From: Rhexocercosporidium sp. MPI-PUGE-AT-0058
Taxonomy: Eukaryota > Ascomycota > Leotiomycetes > Helotiales
Reading direction: 5' to 3'
DNA length: 64,000 nt
Assembly (NCBI GenBank): GCA_020746875.1
Contig: JAGTJL010000021.1
Location: 682,001-746,000 of the forward strand
Part shown: one piece after another, positions 44,585 through 56,578 of the stretch
How the letters are laid out: the number at the start of each line of letters is the position of its first letter
How positions within the stretch are numbered: position 1 is the first letter of the stretch
Program-made: the position numbers and the translations under genes
The notes under the pieces: generated by a model
Told to the model about the DNA's origin: nothing
Database searches by the model: none
Seen by the model: only the letters and a program-made list of their open reading frames with translations

Positions 44585-47500
44585 ATGGCAGACTATCCTC
44601 AGGGAAGAGGAGGCCCTCGTCCGAGTCCATATGGGCATGCTTCGAATCATGAACGAGAGGCTGCCTTCTCCAACATCTTCGGCGCTGCCCCTCCCCCCGG
44701 CCGGTCCCAGACCATGACCTCTTCTACATCTCCCCCTTCCTCAGCTCCGCCAATGAACCAAGTTCGCACACAGACGATGAGCTCGCAGGCTTCAGGGTCA
44801 TATGGTGGGGTGCAACGGGCTCCCCCTCCACGCCAGCACGACGGTGGATACCCTTCACCTTCCGGATACATGCCTAATGGGGGAGGTATGCAGAATGGGT
44901 ATCATCAAGGACCAAGACAACCGCCTCCAGGTCAGGTACAGTCACAGCCACAACCACAATACCTCCCTCAACAAGTACGGCCAGACCGCCGACCATACCC
45001 TTCGCCAAGTCGAGTTGATCCTCGAGGTGCTCCCCCTCAGCAAGCCCAGTATGCCCAAAGAAATCCTGCGCCACGATATTATCCTGGCAACGCTCCAGGA
45101 CCGGCAATGAACTCGGATCCTTACCGATCACAATCGATGGCAAGCGTTCCCAGACCGCAGATGTACTCTCCTCCGCCCAACAACTTTCAAGCACCTGCAA
45201 ATGCTTTCAGACAAGCTCCATATCAAGCACATGCGTCCAGGACAACCGCCCAGGGGCGCATCGTGCCGGAGAGACACGATGAGCGGGCAATGTCAATGAC
45301 CAGCTACCCACAAGACCGAGATCAGCATCAGACCATGAGTGGGCGAATTATACCCAACAGGAGAATTTCTGGATCTGGACAAGAAAGTCAACAGGCCAAT
45401 GGCTACCCCATACCGGGTCCAAGAAGCCCAGCAACCCAGACTCGAACAGCAAGTATGGCTTCAACCACAGTGGGGGACATGAGCCGCACCATGTCTATGG
45501 CTTCTACGATTGCTCCCACCGAGAGGACAGACACGCTTCAGCATCGACCTTCGGTTACCAAATCTATCAGTAGTGCTACTGAGAAGCGACAGAAATCACC
45601 ACTTGTGTATCCCGCGCTGTTGTCTCGAGTCGGAGAATGCTTCAGAGACAAAATTACTGTCGGTGACCGGACCAAGAACGACCTCACGTACAAAAATGCC
45701 TTCAGTGGAGCCGAGGCTGTCGATGTGATATCCTACATCATCAAGACCACCGATAGGAATCTAGCTTTGCTGCTTGGCAGAGCTCTGGATGCACAGAAGT
45801 TCTTCCACGATGTGACTTATGACCATCGATTACGAGATTCGGCAACTGAGATGTATCAATTCCGAGAAACCATGATGGACGAACCTCACGAGGCTCCAGA
45901 TGTCAATGGTGTCTTCGTTCTGCTCACCGAATGCTACTCTCCGACTTGTACTAGAGATCAACTGTGTTACTCGATAGCCTGCCCGAGAAGACTTGAACAG
46001 CAGTCCAGGTTGAATTTGAAACCACAACCCGGTCTTCGACGAGAGAAATCCGAAGCCAGTTTGCATGACGATAATGATGCACCCGATGAGCAAAAGCTTT
46101 GGATCAACACCGTCTCGCAAGAGGTTGCCGACAGTGTCAGCGAACGAGAAAAGAAGCGTCAAGAGGTCATTTCTGAGATCATGTACACCGAGAGGGACTT
46201 TGTGAAGGATTTGGAGTACCTCCGCGACTTCTGGATCATCCCCTTACGATCTTCGAATCCAGCAGCGCCTTCACCAATTCCAGAATCTAGGAAGGATCGC
46301 ATTGTCCGCACGATATTTACGAATATCGTGGACTCTCCCAGCATCCACGCTGTCAGCTCCAAATTTGCTGAGTCGCTCACAGAAAGGCAACGAAAGCAGC
46401 CCGTCGTGCAATGTGTTGGTGATATATTTCTCCAATATGTGCCACAATTTGAACCATTCATTACTTATGGCTCAAATCAGCTTGCTGCCAAGTTTGAATT
46501 TGAGAACGAACGATCTCTGAATCCTTACTTCTCGAAATTTGTGGATGAGACGGAACGTCGAAAAGAGTCTAGGAAATTGGAACTCAACGGTTATCTGACC
46601 AAGCCAACGACCAGACTTGCTCGTTATCCACTCTTGCTGGACAATGTGCTCAAGTACACAGAGCCCGAAAGCCAAGACCTGCAAGACATTCCCAAGGCCA
46701 TGAAAATGATCAGGGATCTCTTGACCAGGGTGAACGCGGAATCTGGGAAGGCAGAAAATCGCTTCAATCTCAAGCGACTTCATGAGCAGCTCCGCTTCCG
46801 ACCTAACGAACGTGTCGATCTCAAGCTTACTGATCCTGGGCGAGAACTGGTCTACAAAGGAGCTCTCAAAAAGACTCCTACCGATCCTACAGCTGATATC
46901 CAAGCTTATCTTTTCGATCATGCCATGCTTCTTGTTCGCATCAAGATGGTGGGAAAGAAAGAGGAGGTGAAGGTCTATCGACGTCCGATACCACTGGAGC
47001 TTCTTTCGATTCGCGAAATGGAAGAGATCAATCCAAAATTCGGTGTAGTGAAAAGACCCTCGTCAAGCTTGATACCTGGAGCTAAGACGTCAGCGAACGA
47101 CGCATCGAAGAAGGAGGGATTCCCGATCACGTTCAGACATTTAGGTAAAGGTGGATATGAGTTGACACTGTTCGCAGGCACTCAGGGATCTAGAAATAAG
47201 TGGATGGAGCACATTGGGGACCAACAGGCTATTCTGAGGAAACGGGGAGACTTCTATAATAGATCTATCCTCTCCAGTGGATTCTTTACGGCCATCAACA
47301 GGGTTAACTGTGTAGCTCCATTTGGTTCGTACTTACCTCATACGTTGCATTTACACTCCGCTAACGTACTGCAGATGGTGGGCGCAAACTCATATATGGA
47401 ACTGACACTGGGATATATGTCTCAGATCGCAGGGCAAAGGATTCGGCTGCGAAGCCCATAAGAGTCATCGAAGCTACCAATGTGACTCAAATCGATGTTC

Positions 47501-48414
47501 TCGAGGAGTATCAACTACTTCTAGTACTATCACAAAAGTCTTTGCTGTCCTACTCACTTTCGGCATTAAATCCTACCGAGTCACCCCTCAACAAGAGGCC
47601 AAAGAAGATTCAAAGTCATTGCAATTTCTTCAGAACTGGAATTTGTCTCGGCCGACATCTTGTCTGCTGTGTAAAGTCTTCGGCTTTGTCGACAACTATC
47701 AAGGTCTACGAGCCCAACGATGCTATGTCCAAGGGAAAGAAGCAAAAGGGCTTCAAGATGTTCAACAGTGGACAAGACGAGTTGAAGGCTTTCAAGGAGT
47801 TCTACATCCCTACAGAATCTTCGTCTATCCATTTCCTCAAGTCGAAGCTCTGCGTTGCATGTGCTCGTGGGTTCGAGGTCGTCTCATTGGAAACCTTGGA
47901 GACTCAATCACTCCTAGATCAAGCCGATACCTCGTTGGACTTCGTGGCCCGCAAGGAGAACGTACGACCAATTCATATCGAACGTCTGAACGGCGAGTTC
48001 TTGCTCAACTACTCGGAGTTCTCGTTCTTTGTTAACCGCAATGGCTGGCGAGCGAGGCCTGATTGGAGAATTGACTGGGAAGGTCAACCACAGAGTTTCG
48101 CGCTTTCTTACCCCTGGATTCTGGCTTTCGAGCCAAATTTTATCGAGATCAGGAACATCGACACGAATGCAGTACATATCGTGCCACACAAGAACATTCG
48201 CATGCTGCATACAAGCACGCGAGAGGTAAGTTTCAGGCTCTGACACGGCTTTTGATAATGCTGACAATAATAGATCATCTATGCGTACGAAGACGAGAGG
48301 GGCGAGGACATCGTGGCAGCCATCGACTTCTGGCCTGCGGGGCGCAAACCAGAGACACAAGCGCTTCCAGCGCCGAGTGAACACCGAGAAGGCACGAGTT
48401 CCTCGCGTCACTAA
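44585..48414 (+). CDS. ROM2: Rho1 guanine nucleotide exchange factor (Rom1/Rom2 type)
   Basis: Exons 44585-47324, 47375-48225 and 48274-48414 give 1243 aa. Residues 1-330 are disordered, rich in Pro/Gln/Ser (PPPGQVQSQPQPQ). A DEP domain follows at about 340-430 (YPALLSRVGECFRDKITVGD, GAEAVDVISYII). The DH (RhoGEF) domain is at about 520-715 (RQEVISEIMYTERDFVKDLE, RLARYPLLLDNVLKYTE). A PH domain lies at about 745-880 (GRELVYKGALKKTPTD, RNKWMEHIGDQQAIL), and a citron homology (CNH) domain fills the rest (RVNCVAPFDGGRKLIYGTDT, YPWILAFEPNFIEIRNID). DEP-DH-PH-CNH is the Rom1/Rom2 order; these load GTP on Rho1 at the plasma membrane in the cell wall integrity pathway. Both introns are 48-50 nt and each junction restores CNH sequence. 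Confidence 0.94.
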
Positions 48415-49648
48415 TCTCAAAATACACGAATGATGTCTAATGAGACACCAGACTCCTTCTCAGCGGACTCTTGGAGCATTGCATGCAATGCCTCAGCCTT
48501 TGCAGTTCGCCGGAAGTTCCGGCGTTTTTGTCTTCGGTGGTGTGTGCTGGCCACGCTACTTCTACTGATCGGCCTTCACTGCCGATGGTTTTCAAGGGAT
48601 CAATCGATGGGTTTAGATGGACTTTGAATCAAATGAACGATTGATCGAACGATCGATCGTTTGCGTTTGGTTTGATCGATTCGGTGACATGTGAATGTAA
48701 ATGGAATGAGCGTGGGCCTTCCATAGTGCATAGTGGCACCTCAGCGATCGACAAGGCAAGGCATGGCGTATTTGAATGGTTGGAAGGGGACAGCAAGCAT
48801 ACTATTTTTTTTTCCCTGTACATTGCCTGTAGTCTTACGAATAGATCGTGTAATTCACTCTTGCATGCTGAGATTTTTGCGTTTCATTTAGGACGTGCGG
48901 TTACTAAGTCTGTACTGGTTTCATCTTATATTTGTGATGTACTCGATTTCGCTCAACTGTTGACTCCTCTTCATATCCTCAAGCAATGACAAGTATGGTA
49001 ATATTTACCTCATTGGCTTGATTCTTGAAGTATATCTTGGATCTCTTTCCTTCGTCCTGTCTTGCTGCAGCCCCTCATTCGACATTCTACGAGGTCTAAA
49101 ATTCCCGAGAGGTTCCCAGAATGAGCGTAAGCAAGCTCAATGAAACTCATTGAAGACTTGACTATGATTGCTGTGGCAGTTGAGTAGAAGATTCTGGCAC
49201 GCAGGAATGGTTGTGAAAAAGCCAATACATGATGACAAGCTTGTCTTTTAGGTGCAAACTTATTGATACTTAGTACCGAGATGAGGCATGGTGGGCTAGC
49301 CATGTTCAATTCAATTCTGTTTTTCCTTCATATTAAAACCATCGCAAAAGATGAACGTTGTTTGTCTTGTTATGCGGCCACACAGGGCGTTTCTTCCAGC
49401 ACCAAGAGGTATAGAGGTGCGACCCCGGTGAGGCTCCAGAGGGCAGCCAGCGCATCCATCTTGCCGAGATTGATAGGTGAGTGAGGCAGATTGGTCTACT
49501 CAATTGGGCATTCTGCAGGGCATTTCTTGGAGCCGCCTGGCAGGAACAACCAAGAAGCAGGCAGCGCGTGGACCTCAAAATAAATTAACATCTACCTGCT
49601 TCAGGGTTTCGCAAATCGCCCGTCGACTACTCACATCACTCAAACATA
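48415..49648. other. Intergenic, no gene recognised
   Basis: Short frames only. Contains a GATC-rich palindrome at 48648-48661. Right part is the upstream flank of the NLR locus. Confidence 0.45.
48648..48661. repeat. 14-bp perfect palindrome
   Basis: AACGATCGATCGTT reads identically on both strands, within a stretch of further GATCGA motifs (48636-48681). Function unknown. Confidence 0.6.
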
Positions 49649-51951
49649 ATGGATCCCCTAAGCGCAACCGCAAGCCTAATAGCCGTCATCCAACTCACCC
49701 AGGTGATCGCAATCGCTCTAAAGGGCTATTTCAGCAGCGCCCGCGAGGCTCGCAAAGATATCGACCGCCTCTTCTCATCCTTACCAGCCTTGAGATAATC
49801 CTGGTGGAAGCCGCTCAAGTCGCGAAGAATGAGCATTCGGAAGATTTAGCGACATCTTTGCAAGTCCCAGACGGGCCACTACAACTGTTAAAAGCCGAGT
49901 TGGAAAGGCTGAGCGTTGTTCTCAAGGCCCCACGAGCACCCAGGAAGGGACGTCTTGGTTCTTTGGTAAATTCTCTGCGATGGCCATTCAAGAAGGGAGA
50001 GATGGAGAGGTCTATGATTGTAATTGAGCGGCATAAATCGACGTTGAACGCGAATTTGGGATTTGGCATGCTGGATCTTCAGTTCAAGGACCTGGACATC
50101 CTCACGAGTATCCAAGCCGATGTCAAGGCTGCTCAACGCAATCGCGAACGTCAAGCCATCATTCAATGGTTGTCAAAGTCGATTCCAGACCCATCGCAAG
50201 AGCACAGTGCAGCAGTAGACAAGCATGTAGAAGGAATAGGTGCCTGGTTGATACTCTCGGAAGATGTGAAAACATGGGCAGCGACGGGAAATTCATTCCG
50301 CTGGTTTAATGCTGATTGTGAGTACTGCCAGCAGGAAAATTCACACCGTCAAACTTATCACTTACAACCTTCGTAGCCGGTTCTGGGAAGACTATTCTCT
50401 GTTCAACATTGATTGAAAGTCTCAAAACTCGATGCAGATTCCGCAGACAGTCTGTTACTGCTGTCACTTACTGGTACTTATCATTCGCCAATAAGGATAC
50501 ACTGGACGTTTCGAACTTCCTTCGATCCATTGTCAGAGATCTTTGCAGTAAAGTATTAATTGTTCCAAAGATCGTTCATCAATTGTGGTCGGATCTGAAC
50601 AACGGCCAGCAAATCCCAAGTACAAGCAACCTCCTTGAAATGATCTGCGTGCTTGCACAGAGTTTTGGTTCTGTGTACCTGGTCATCGATGGCGTTGACG
50701 AGTTTCCCCGCGCAGATAGACAAGGACTACTTGATGTCTTCCAGAGACTGGCTTCCGCCGAATTTCCCTCGCTTCACATGTTCGTAGCAAGCAGACCAGA
50801 AGGAGATCTAAGAGAAGCTTTCGAAGAGATATCAGAGACATCATCTTACTACTCCAGTGTCACATTTCCAATTGCCTGCTTTATGGAGGATATCAACAGG
50901 TATCTAGATGTCAGGTTGTAATCCAGGCCATGCGCCAAATGGCAAGTAGAGGAGAAGAGCCAAGTAAAATCGACCTTGGCAACCCAAGCGGATGGAATGT
51001 AAGTAGTTCAAACTATCAGGCTTGGTCACTGCTAAGTTCAACATAGGTTTCGTCTCGTCACGCTGCAGATGGACAAGTTGGACGCACTGTTCTCGCGATC
51101 GAAAAGGCGAGAAGCACTGACTAGCCTCCCCACATCTCTGCATAATTTCTATGATCGCCTAATAGATGATCTCAAGGAAGGCAATTATGATATAGTTCAG
51201 AAAACATTCACTTGGCTACTCTTCTCTGCACGACCTTTAACACTAGCTGAACTTGCTGAAGTCATTATGGTAAGTCCACGGAGCCATATTTCGATACCGC
51301 AGAGAGGCTCGATGACGAGAAATGCCTTCTGGCTGTACTTCCTGCTGGATTCGTTAGGCTAGTATTTAATGATCGGTCGATGAGCTGGGATTTAATGCAG
51401 TCGATAGGACTCGCACACAAGGCCAGAGGCAACGATGCAGATGGAAGGAACATTCAGTCTAGCTCAACAGTCCAGCTTGCTCATCAGTCCGTCAAGGACT
51501 ATCTACTTTCCTCGCCATCACTCAATCACGCATTCATTGTGGAGCAAAATTTTTCTCGCGTCGTCATGCGAGAAGCATGTCTGGGTTATTTCATTCATGT
51601 ATGCACGAAGCCAAGACGCAGAATCTGGGCAGTAAGCGGGAAATTGCACAACAATATCCGTTCTTCGGCTATGTGTGTACTTGTTGGCAATATCATTTCC
51701 ACGATTCACCAGAACACGACAAAATCATGCTCCAGTTTCTCGCATCTCAGTTCGACCGAGGAGCCAAAATGCGCCTTACTAATACCGATGGCCACAGTGC
51801 CAGTTTGACTCTTAAAGGAAGCTCTCAATGCTCAACTGAGTCACCTTGTAGGCAGTGTAGACGAATCATAGGCAGTCAGCTGCGTGTATGGGAGATAAGT
51901 AGCAGATTTGGTGTGGTGGCTCTCAACATGTTTCTTGCACCAGGTATGTGA
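49649..51951 (+). pseudogene. Decayed NLR: Helo-like N-terminus plus NACHT ATPase
   Basis: ATG at 49649 gives MDPLSATASLIAVIQLTQVI, the classic start of the fungal STAND N-terminal (Helo-like) domain. Frame breaks near 49781 (SSLPALR-stop, while TSLEIILVEA continues in another frame), so one base is missing there. After an intron at 50318-50376 the NACHT Walker A reads NADSGSGKTILC and Walker B YLVIDGVDEF, followed by FVASRPEGDLREAF. A 129-nt intron (50918-51046) can join DINRYLDVRL to FRLVTLQMDKL. A second frameshift lies near 51286 (SPRS to YFDTAERLDDEKCLL) and a third near 51600 (GYFIHV to EAKTQNLGSKREIA). Normal NLRs are STAND-type sensors in fungal non-self recognition. With three uncompensated frameshifts this locus should be inactive unless the assembly is wrong. 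Confidence 0.8.
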
Positions 51952-52002
51952 AGATTTTTCGCCTTTTGAGAAGCAACTTACTTAGTATATCCAGAATATG
52001 TA

Positions 52003-53040
52003 ATGAGCCCGTTCACAGCGAATAACCTCACAAATTTCTTATATCGGAATGTCCTAGAGCAGGGAGCCCACTGGATACCTGTGGAGCTGCGTTGGGGACA
52101 TCCATCGACGCTACGCTTCAACATGGTACCTTGCGTTCCATCTAAGCAGCTTCATTCCCGACACGTAGTGTCTAGAATCAACGGCTCCTCTCAGCTGGTG
52201 AAGACAATCTCGTCGCCGCTGGCAATCCTGGCCGTTGATACTGGTAGTATTCCTCAATACATTGACGATTATATCAATGACATAGTGGGCACAGGATTGG
52301 AAAAATATGTCGATATTAGTCACATGAATCAAGAGTCTTTATTTTCCGAAAGACTTCTACGGGCTGCATGCAGGTGGTTCTCAAGCGGCAATATTCGCGC
52401 TACAAAGGATAACCTAGATCTCACACAACTTCGCCAGCTTCAAATGCTCCAAAAGGCTATTGAAATCCATGTATCATTAGTCATCATCGAAAGGAGTCTT
52501 GTTCTTTCCACGGAATCTCTCCAATCCGTCCAGGAGAATTCGGATCAGAAGTATGACAGCGCAATCCCGCTACTTGCATCGCGTCAAATAAAACTGGTTG
52601 TTTTCAATGGCATGAGGTCACGATTAACCTCTTTGCTAGAAGACTGGGAAATCACCAAACATGCATTGAGCCTAGAAGAAAACTGGGCTGCAGAGTTCTG
52701 CGTGCTTCTCATTATGCTACTGGTAGCAGACAAGGTAGCAAAATGTGCCTATCTCTTTTATGAAGAAATGATCAAAAACTACGGTCACGAGGCAGCATCT
52801 GAGAGAGCAACATTCGACGAACTTGCAGAGACGCCTAGCAAGTATGTATTTGCCTATCTTCCACAGCGGTGTCACGGCCAGTATCAAACGATAAAGGGAG
52901 GGAATGAGAGTTTCAACCCAATCAGAGATGGGTTAAGCGCATGGCGAGGACGAAAAGAACCGGACTCGAGGACTATTATATTATTGGAGGACTTGATAGC
53001 CATCAAGAATGAGTTCGGTACGTCAGCTCTGGTATATTAA
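52003..53040 (+). CDS. Uncharacterised 345-aa ORF downstream of the NLR
   Basis: Open frame starting MSPFTANNLTNFLYRNVLEQ, with RLTSLLEDWEITKHALSLEE, a hydrophobic helix (FCVLLIMLLVADKVAKCAYL) and NPIRDGLSAWRG. It may be spliced to an upstream exon: donor 51945 (CCAG-GTATGT) to acceptor ending 51994 gives MFLAPEYVMSPF in frame, linking it to the last NLR-like frame. It may also continue beyond 53040, since FCNFKVAKYEVSRRERLGQL is encoded at about 53078-53138 in another frame. Some segments loosely recall regulatory regions of fungal Zn2Cys6 proteins, but no zinc cluster is seen and I do not assign it. It could be a separate gene or part of the decayed locus. Confidence 0.4.
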   Translation: MSPFTANNLTNFLYRNVLEQGAHWIPVELRWGHPSTLRFNMVPCVPSKQLHSRHVVSRINGSSQLVKTISSPLAILAVDTGSIPQYIDDYINDIVGTGLEKYVDISHMNQESLFSERLLRAACRWFSSGNIRATKDNLDLTQLRQLQMLQKAIEIHVSLVIIERSLVLSTESLQSVQENSDQKYDSAIPLLASRQIKLVVFNGMRSRLTSLLEDWEITKHALSLEENWAAEFCVLLIMLLVADKVAKCAYLFYEEMIKNYGHEAASERATFDELAETPSKYVFAYLPQRCHGQYQTIKGGNESFNPIRDGLSAWRGRKEPDSRTIILLEDLIAIKNEFGTSALVY

Positions 53041-54938
53041 AAATTCATGAACTGAATTTTCCAAGCAACGAGATCAACCCTTCTGCAACTTCAAAGTCGC
53101 CAAGTACGAAGTATCAAGACGAGAGAGACTGGGACAACTCGCCCTATATGAATGCTGGGAAACTCGCGGGAATCTTTCTTCGCGACTTCAGTTAAGCGGC
53201 GAAGCATAAGAAGTCAAAACTGGGAGAGGAAATTATTAAAGTAATGTCGGATACGAGATCTTCGTTCTGCCGAGGGAGTGAAGAGCAGCGCTGATTTTTT
53301 GGGCAGACCAAATCTTGTCACATTCTCGAGATTATGAGATTTGCGACCGATGTTTGATGAAGTCGATAAGGCAACCAGATGATCCACTTCGCTAGAAGTG
53401 AGGATGCTCTTTAAGTATCTCGCTGTCCCAGACAGAATTTGCTCGTCCAAGGGAACATGATCTGCTGGGAATCTGAGGTGGGAGTCAGGGCGGGTATCAC
53501 CTTTAGGTTGCGCGATTTGATGAACGCACGTCAACACACATTAGCAAAAAAATTGTGATTTAAAGATGCGACGTGTATAAATTTGTCCAAATGCAGAAAC
53601 ACAATAAATATACTAATCATGGGTTCGAAAATGGCTAAGGAAACTCCATTCTCGCAACAAATTTGATGGTGCTGGCTGCACATGAAGCCATATCTCCAGC
53701 CTGTCATCTGAGTGGTCTCGTTTCTCGTGAAATTTTGGACATGCCTCTGCACTTCTCGAATTTCATATGCTATGAACTAAATGATTCGCGCCACATATCA
53801 CCAAAAAAAAATACTCCGATATGGATTCAGCAGCTCAGCTTATCGAAAATGAGTGTAAATAAATGTCCTAAAAGTATAGTGCGCTTCAAATCTCAAGCAC
53901 CAATGAAGCGCTGGAAACGAATGTAGGAGGAGAGTTTCCTAACATTTGATACCGGAAAGAAAACTCTAAGCAACAACCCTAAACCTTCATGACGTGTCGA
54001 CTTGACAGGAAACTTTCACTCAAACTCCCTTGTGCATTTGAACGGACAGATTATAGTTTTATGTCAGCCTTCCAGGATTTTCCCCCACTAAGTCCAAGTT
54101 CCAAAACTCCTTCTAGATGGGGCTGAAGGATCATCAGGCGTGTCCAGGATCGATCTCATGAGTGAATCACGCAAAAGAACAATTGTCATTGGACCCACGA
54201 TCCACTTCCGAAAGTTCCGATTCCAGACTCCAAACTTCACGAGCAGCCGAAACGTCCGATGTCCCTTGAACAGCGGAAGTTTCATTTCTTGGCATGGATG
54301 CTTCTCGACCACTTCCATACAAAAGACACTCGCTGCGAAACTTCAAAGGCCAGGGATATCTTCATGCTCCCCTAGTAAGAAGACCACCTCCCGCATATGA
54401 GTGGGCGGACTATTCTTATTTTGGTTGCTGGAGATCCTAGGCGAGTGGGATCGGGATCGTGAGGATCGGACAGTTCATGTAACAGTTCGCGCCTGACGCT
54501 CGGCCCGTCGTACGAAATCCTTGTTTTTGGGCAAACAACCATCGTTGCGGCTCTCCATAACTCTCGCTATGTATTGGTGTAGAGCAAAGTACTTACGATG
54601 GATTCACTAGTTGAGAATTTTGACGCAGAGCTGACGGATGCATTGATGTAGCTAGAGCTGATGCACGACATCGACCTCAGAGCCTCTCATGCTGAGCTAA
54701 GAAAGTTTGATGCACAGGTGGTGCAGTTGAGTATGCATGGTCGCAGTGATGGGCGTATTTGTTACAGGTACCCGGTGTCCGTGAGTGAGCTTCTACAAAG
54801 AACACTTTGACGTACTTGAGGTACTTCTTTGAGCGAGATGTCCGCTCTCAAGTCCGAAGAAATCAAAGATCAACACTTCACTTGCAGCCCATCACACAAA
54901 ATAAAAAGTGACACAATCATCACTCAGACATATCCACA
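53041..54938. other. Intergenic / possible decayed 3' end of the 52-kb ORF
   Basis: 53068-53210 may hold the eroded end of the preceding ORF. From 53210 to 54930 no gene is recognised. Confidence 0.4.
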
Positions 54939-55289
54939 ATGACTTGCTACTGCGCGAACTACTATGTAAGCATTTCAAGTTGAATCATGAAACTGATTTC
55001 TGACTGAGGATTCAGGGCTCGATAAATTGCCATAACACCGTCACAAAGTTCGGGGATAGATGCGCTCTGTGCATGGTAAGTGAGGCGAAATAAACCAAAG
55101 CAAGCTCAACTAAAGCCGCAAGTACAGTCCAACCATGTCAACACAACAGGAGCAGAGGAAATGCAGAATGGACTGCCGCAAGCGAACCAACAATGGGTGG
55201 AGAACGTACGAAGGGAGCAACTGCGAAGAGAAGAGGAGAAAGCTCGAATGGACAGAGTGACTATGTCGACGTCTGGCAGGAGAGGATAG
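54939..55289 (+). CDS. Small cysteine-rich protein, possible zinc-binding
   Basis: Exons 54939-54965, 55016-55075 and 55128-55289, all phase-0 junctions, give 82 aa. It begins MTCYCANYYGSINCHNTVTK followed by FGDRCALCM: cysteines in C-x-C...C...C-x2-C spacing suggest one small metal site. The C-terminal half is a charged helix (WVENVRREQLRREEEKARM). Donors are GTAAGC and GTAAGT, and acceptors TTCAG and TACAG, so splicing evidence is good although the gene is too short to be seen without it. Family not identified; I have a weak memory of similar short fungal proteins beginning MTCYC. No signal peptide. Confidence 0.5.
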
Positions 55290-55571
55290 AGAGAAACGGC
55301 TCGGTATGTTGGGTTTTAGCGGGAGGGTGGTATTTTGCCAACTTTGAACTTGTGGCGTTTTGGGAACGGGGTAGATGGGCATATAGACTTCCATAAATAG
55401 CTGTTTCTTCCTGGCTGGGCCATGGGGATACATACAAATCATAATATACAGACAATAAACCAGTCGTGACATTCATCCCTTCCTTTAAATCCCAAACGCC
55501 AGTATCATTACCCGTATGCACCTTTACCAGTAGGCAATCCAGCCTCCGATCCATCCCAATGCAGTGTTCCT

Positions 55572-56226
55572 TCACCACATCCGCCTCCTATATCCTTTAA
55601 AAGTTTCCCCCTGGCCTTCAGCCATGATCTGCTCCTTGATCTTCTTCCTCCTTTCTGCACCACTCATCGGCTTCTTCTCCTCAGGTTTCGACTTTGTTCC
55701 TGATTGCTTCTTCCGGGAATCCTTGGCCTTGTCGTCGGCCATTGGCTTCTGGGCCCCATTTGCTCTCTTCGCTTCCTCCAGCTTTTTCCGTCTAGCAGCC
55801 TTCTGCCACCTCGTCGCTCCAACCATATCATCACTTTCCCCTTCCACAATATCCTGCATCTCTTCGTCCGTACTCGTACTTTCGCTCCCGTTCGTTTCCA
55901 CCACCTCCTCTTTCACATGCTCCTCCGTGGGCCTTGTCTCGATCTGCACCATATCGACTAAATAGCCATCGTCATTGAACTGCGTAGGTAGGAATAAATC
56001 CGGCGCACTCTTCGGCCTCTGAAGTTGCGGTTTTATCGCCGCGCGCAAGTCGCGAACCGTTTGTTGTTGTAGTACATATCCGCTGAGAAAAAGTGCTGTC
56101 GTGAAGAAAAAAACTGGTTTGTAGAGTTAGCAATTTCTTAGGAATGCACAGGGGAATGGAGGGGAGAGGCGAACCGATGGCGGAGGATATTGCGACTGAG
56201 ACTTGTGCGGATGTCAAGAGGACCAT
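55572..56226 (-). CDS. Conserved fungal single-pass membrane protein, unknown function
   Basis: Exons 56226-56175 and 56113-55572 (61-nt intron, GTTCGC...ACCAG) give 197 aa. The first 35 residues form one membrane span or signal anchor (MVLLTSAQVSVAISSAI-VFFF then TTALFLSGYVLQQQ), and the splice runs through it. TVRDLRAAIKPQLQRP follows, then a conserved FLPTQFNDDGYLVDMV. The second half is acidic then Lys-rich (KAARRKKLEEAKRANG, SGAERRKKIKEQIMAEGQ, ending KGYRRRMW), probably a cytosolic coiled or disordered tail. I recall homologues in other Pezizomycotina without known role. Divergent from PRP38 with 352 bp between start codons. Confidence 0.75.
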
Positions 56227-56578
56227 GTTTAGACGAGGAATTCGAACTCAAAGAAGTGCGCATATGATTTCTTCAGTAATCAGAGTGTTCGTATATTGCC
56301 CTTCTGAGCTGGAATAGATCTGGACGCAAGAGTCGTCGCATTTCCAAGTTTCACATGTCAATAAAGCGTTGTTGGGGCAACAATCGCGCACCCTTGTCGG
56401 AACCGGAGAAACTTTGATCCAGCAAAAGTACCTCTTATCGATACATTTTCCTACTTCAACATCCATTGCAACGATCGCAGCAAGACACAACCTACCCATT
56501 ACAACAAGACCTGTCCACAATCTGTCTACAGTCTCAATTGAAGAAACCAACATCGATACAGCTACAACAATAAGAAAA
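56227..56578. promoter_or_regulatory. 352-bp bidirectional promoter
   Basis: Between the divergent starts of the membrane protein gene and PRP38. The PRP38 frame is open upstream to 56369 but its conserved start is at 56579. Confidence 0.5.

Noticed and set aside
50918..51046. Frame change in the NLR at RYLDVRL
   Set aside because: First counted as a frameshift, but a GTAATC...ATAG intron of 129 nt restores DVRL-FRLVTLQMDKL, so it is not counted among the lesions.
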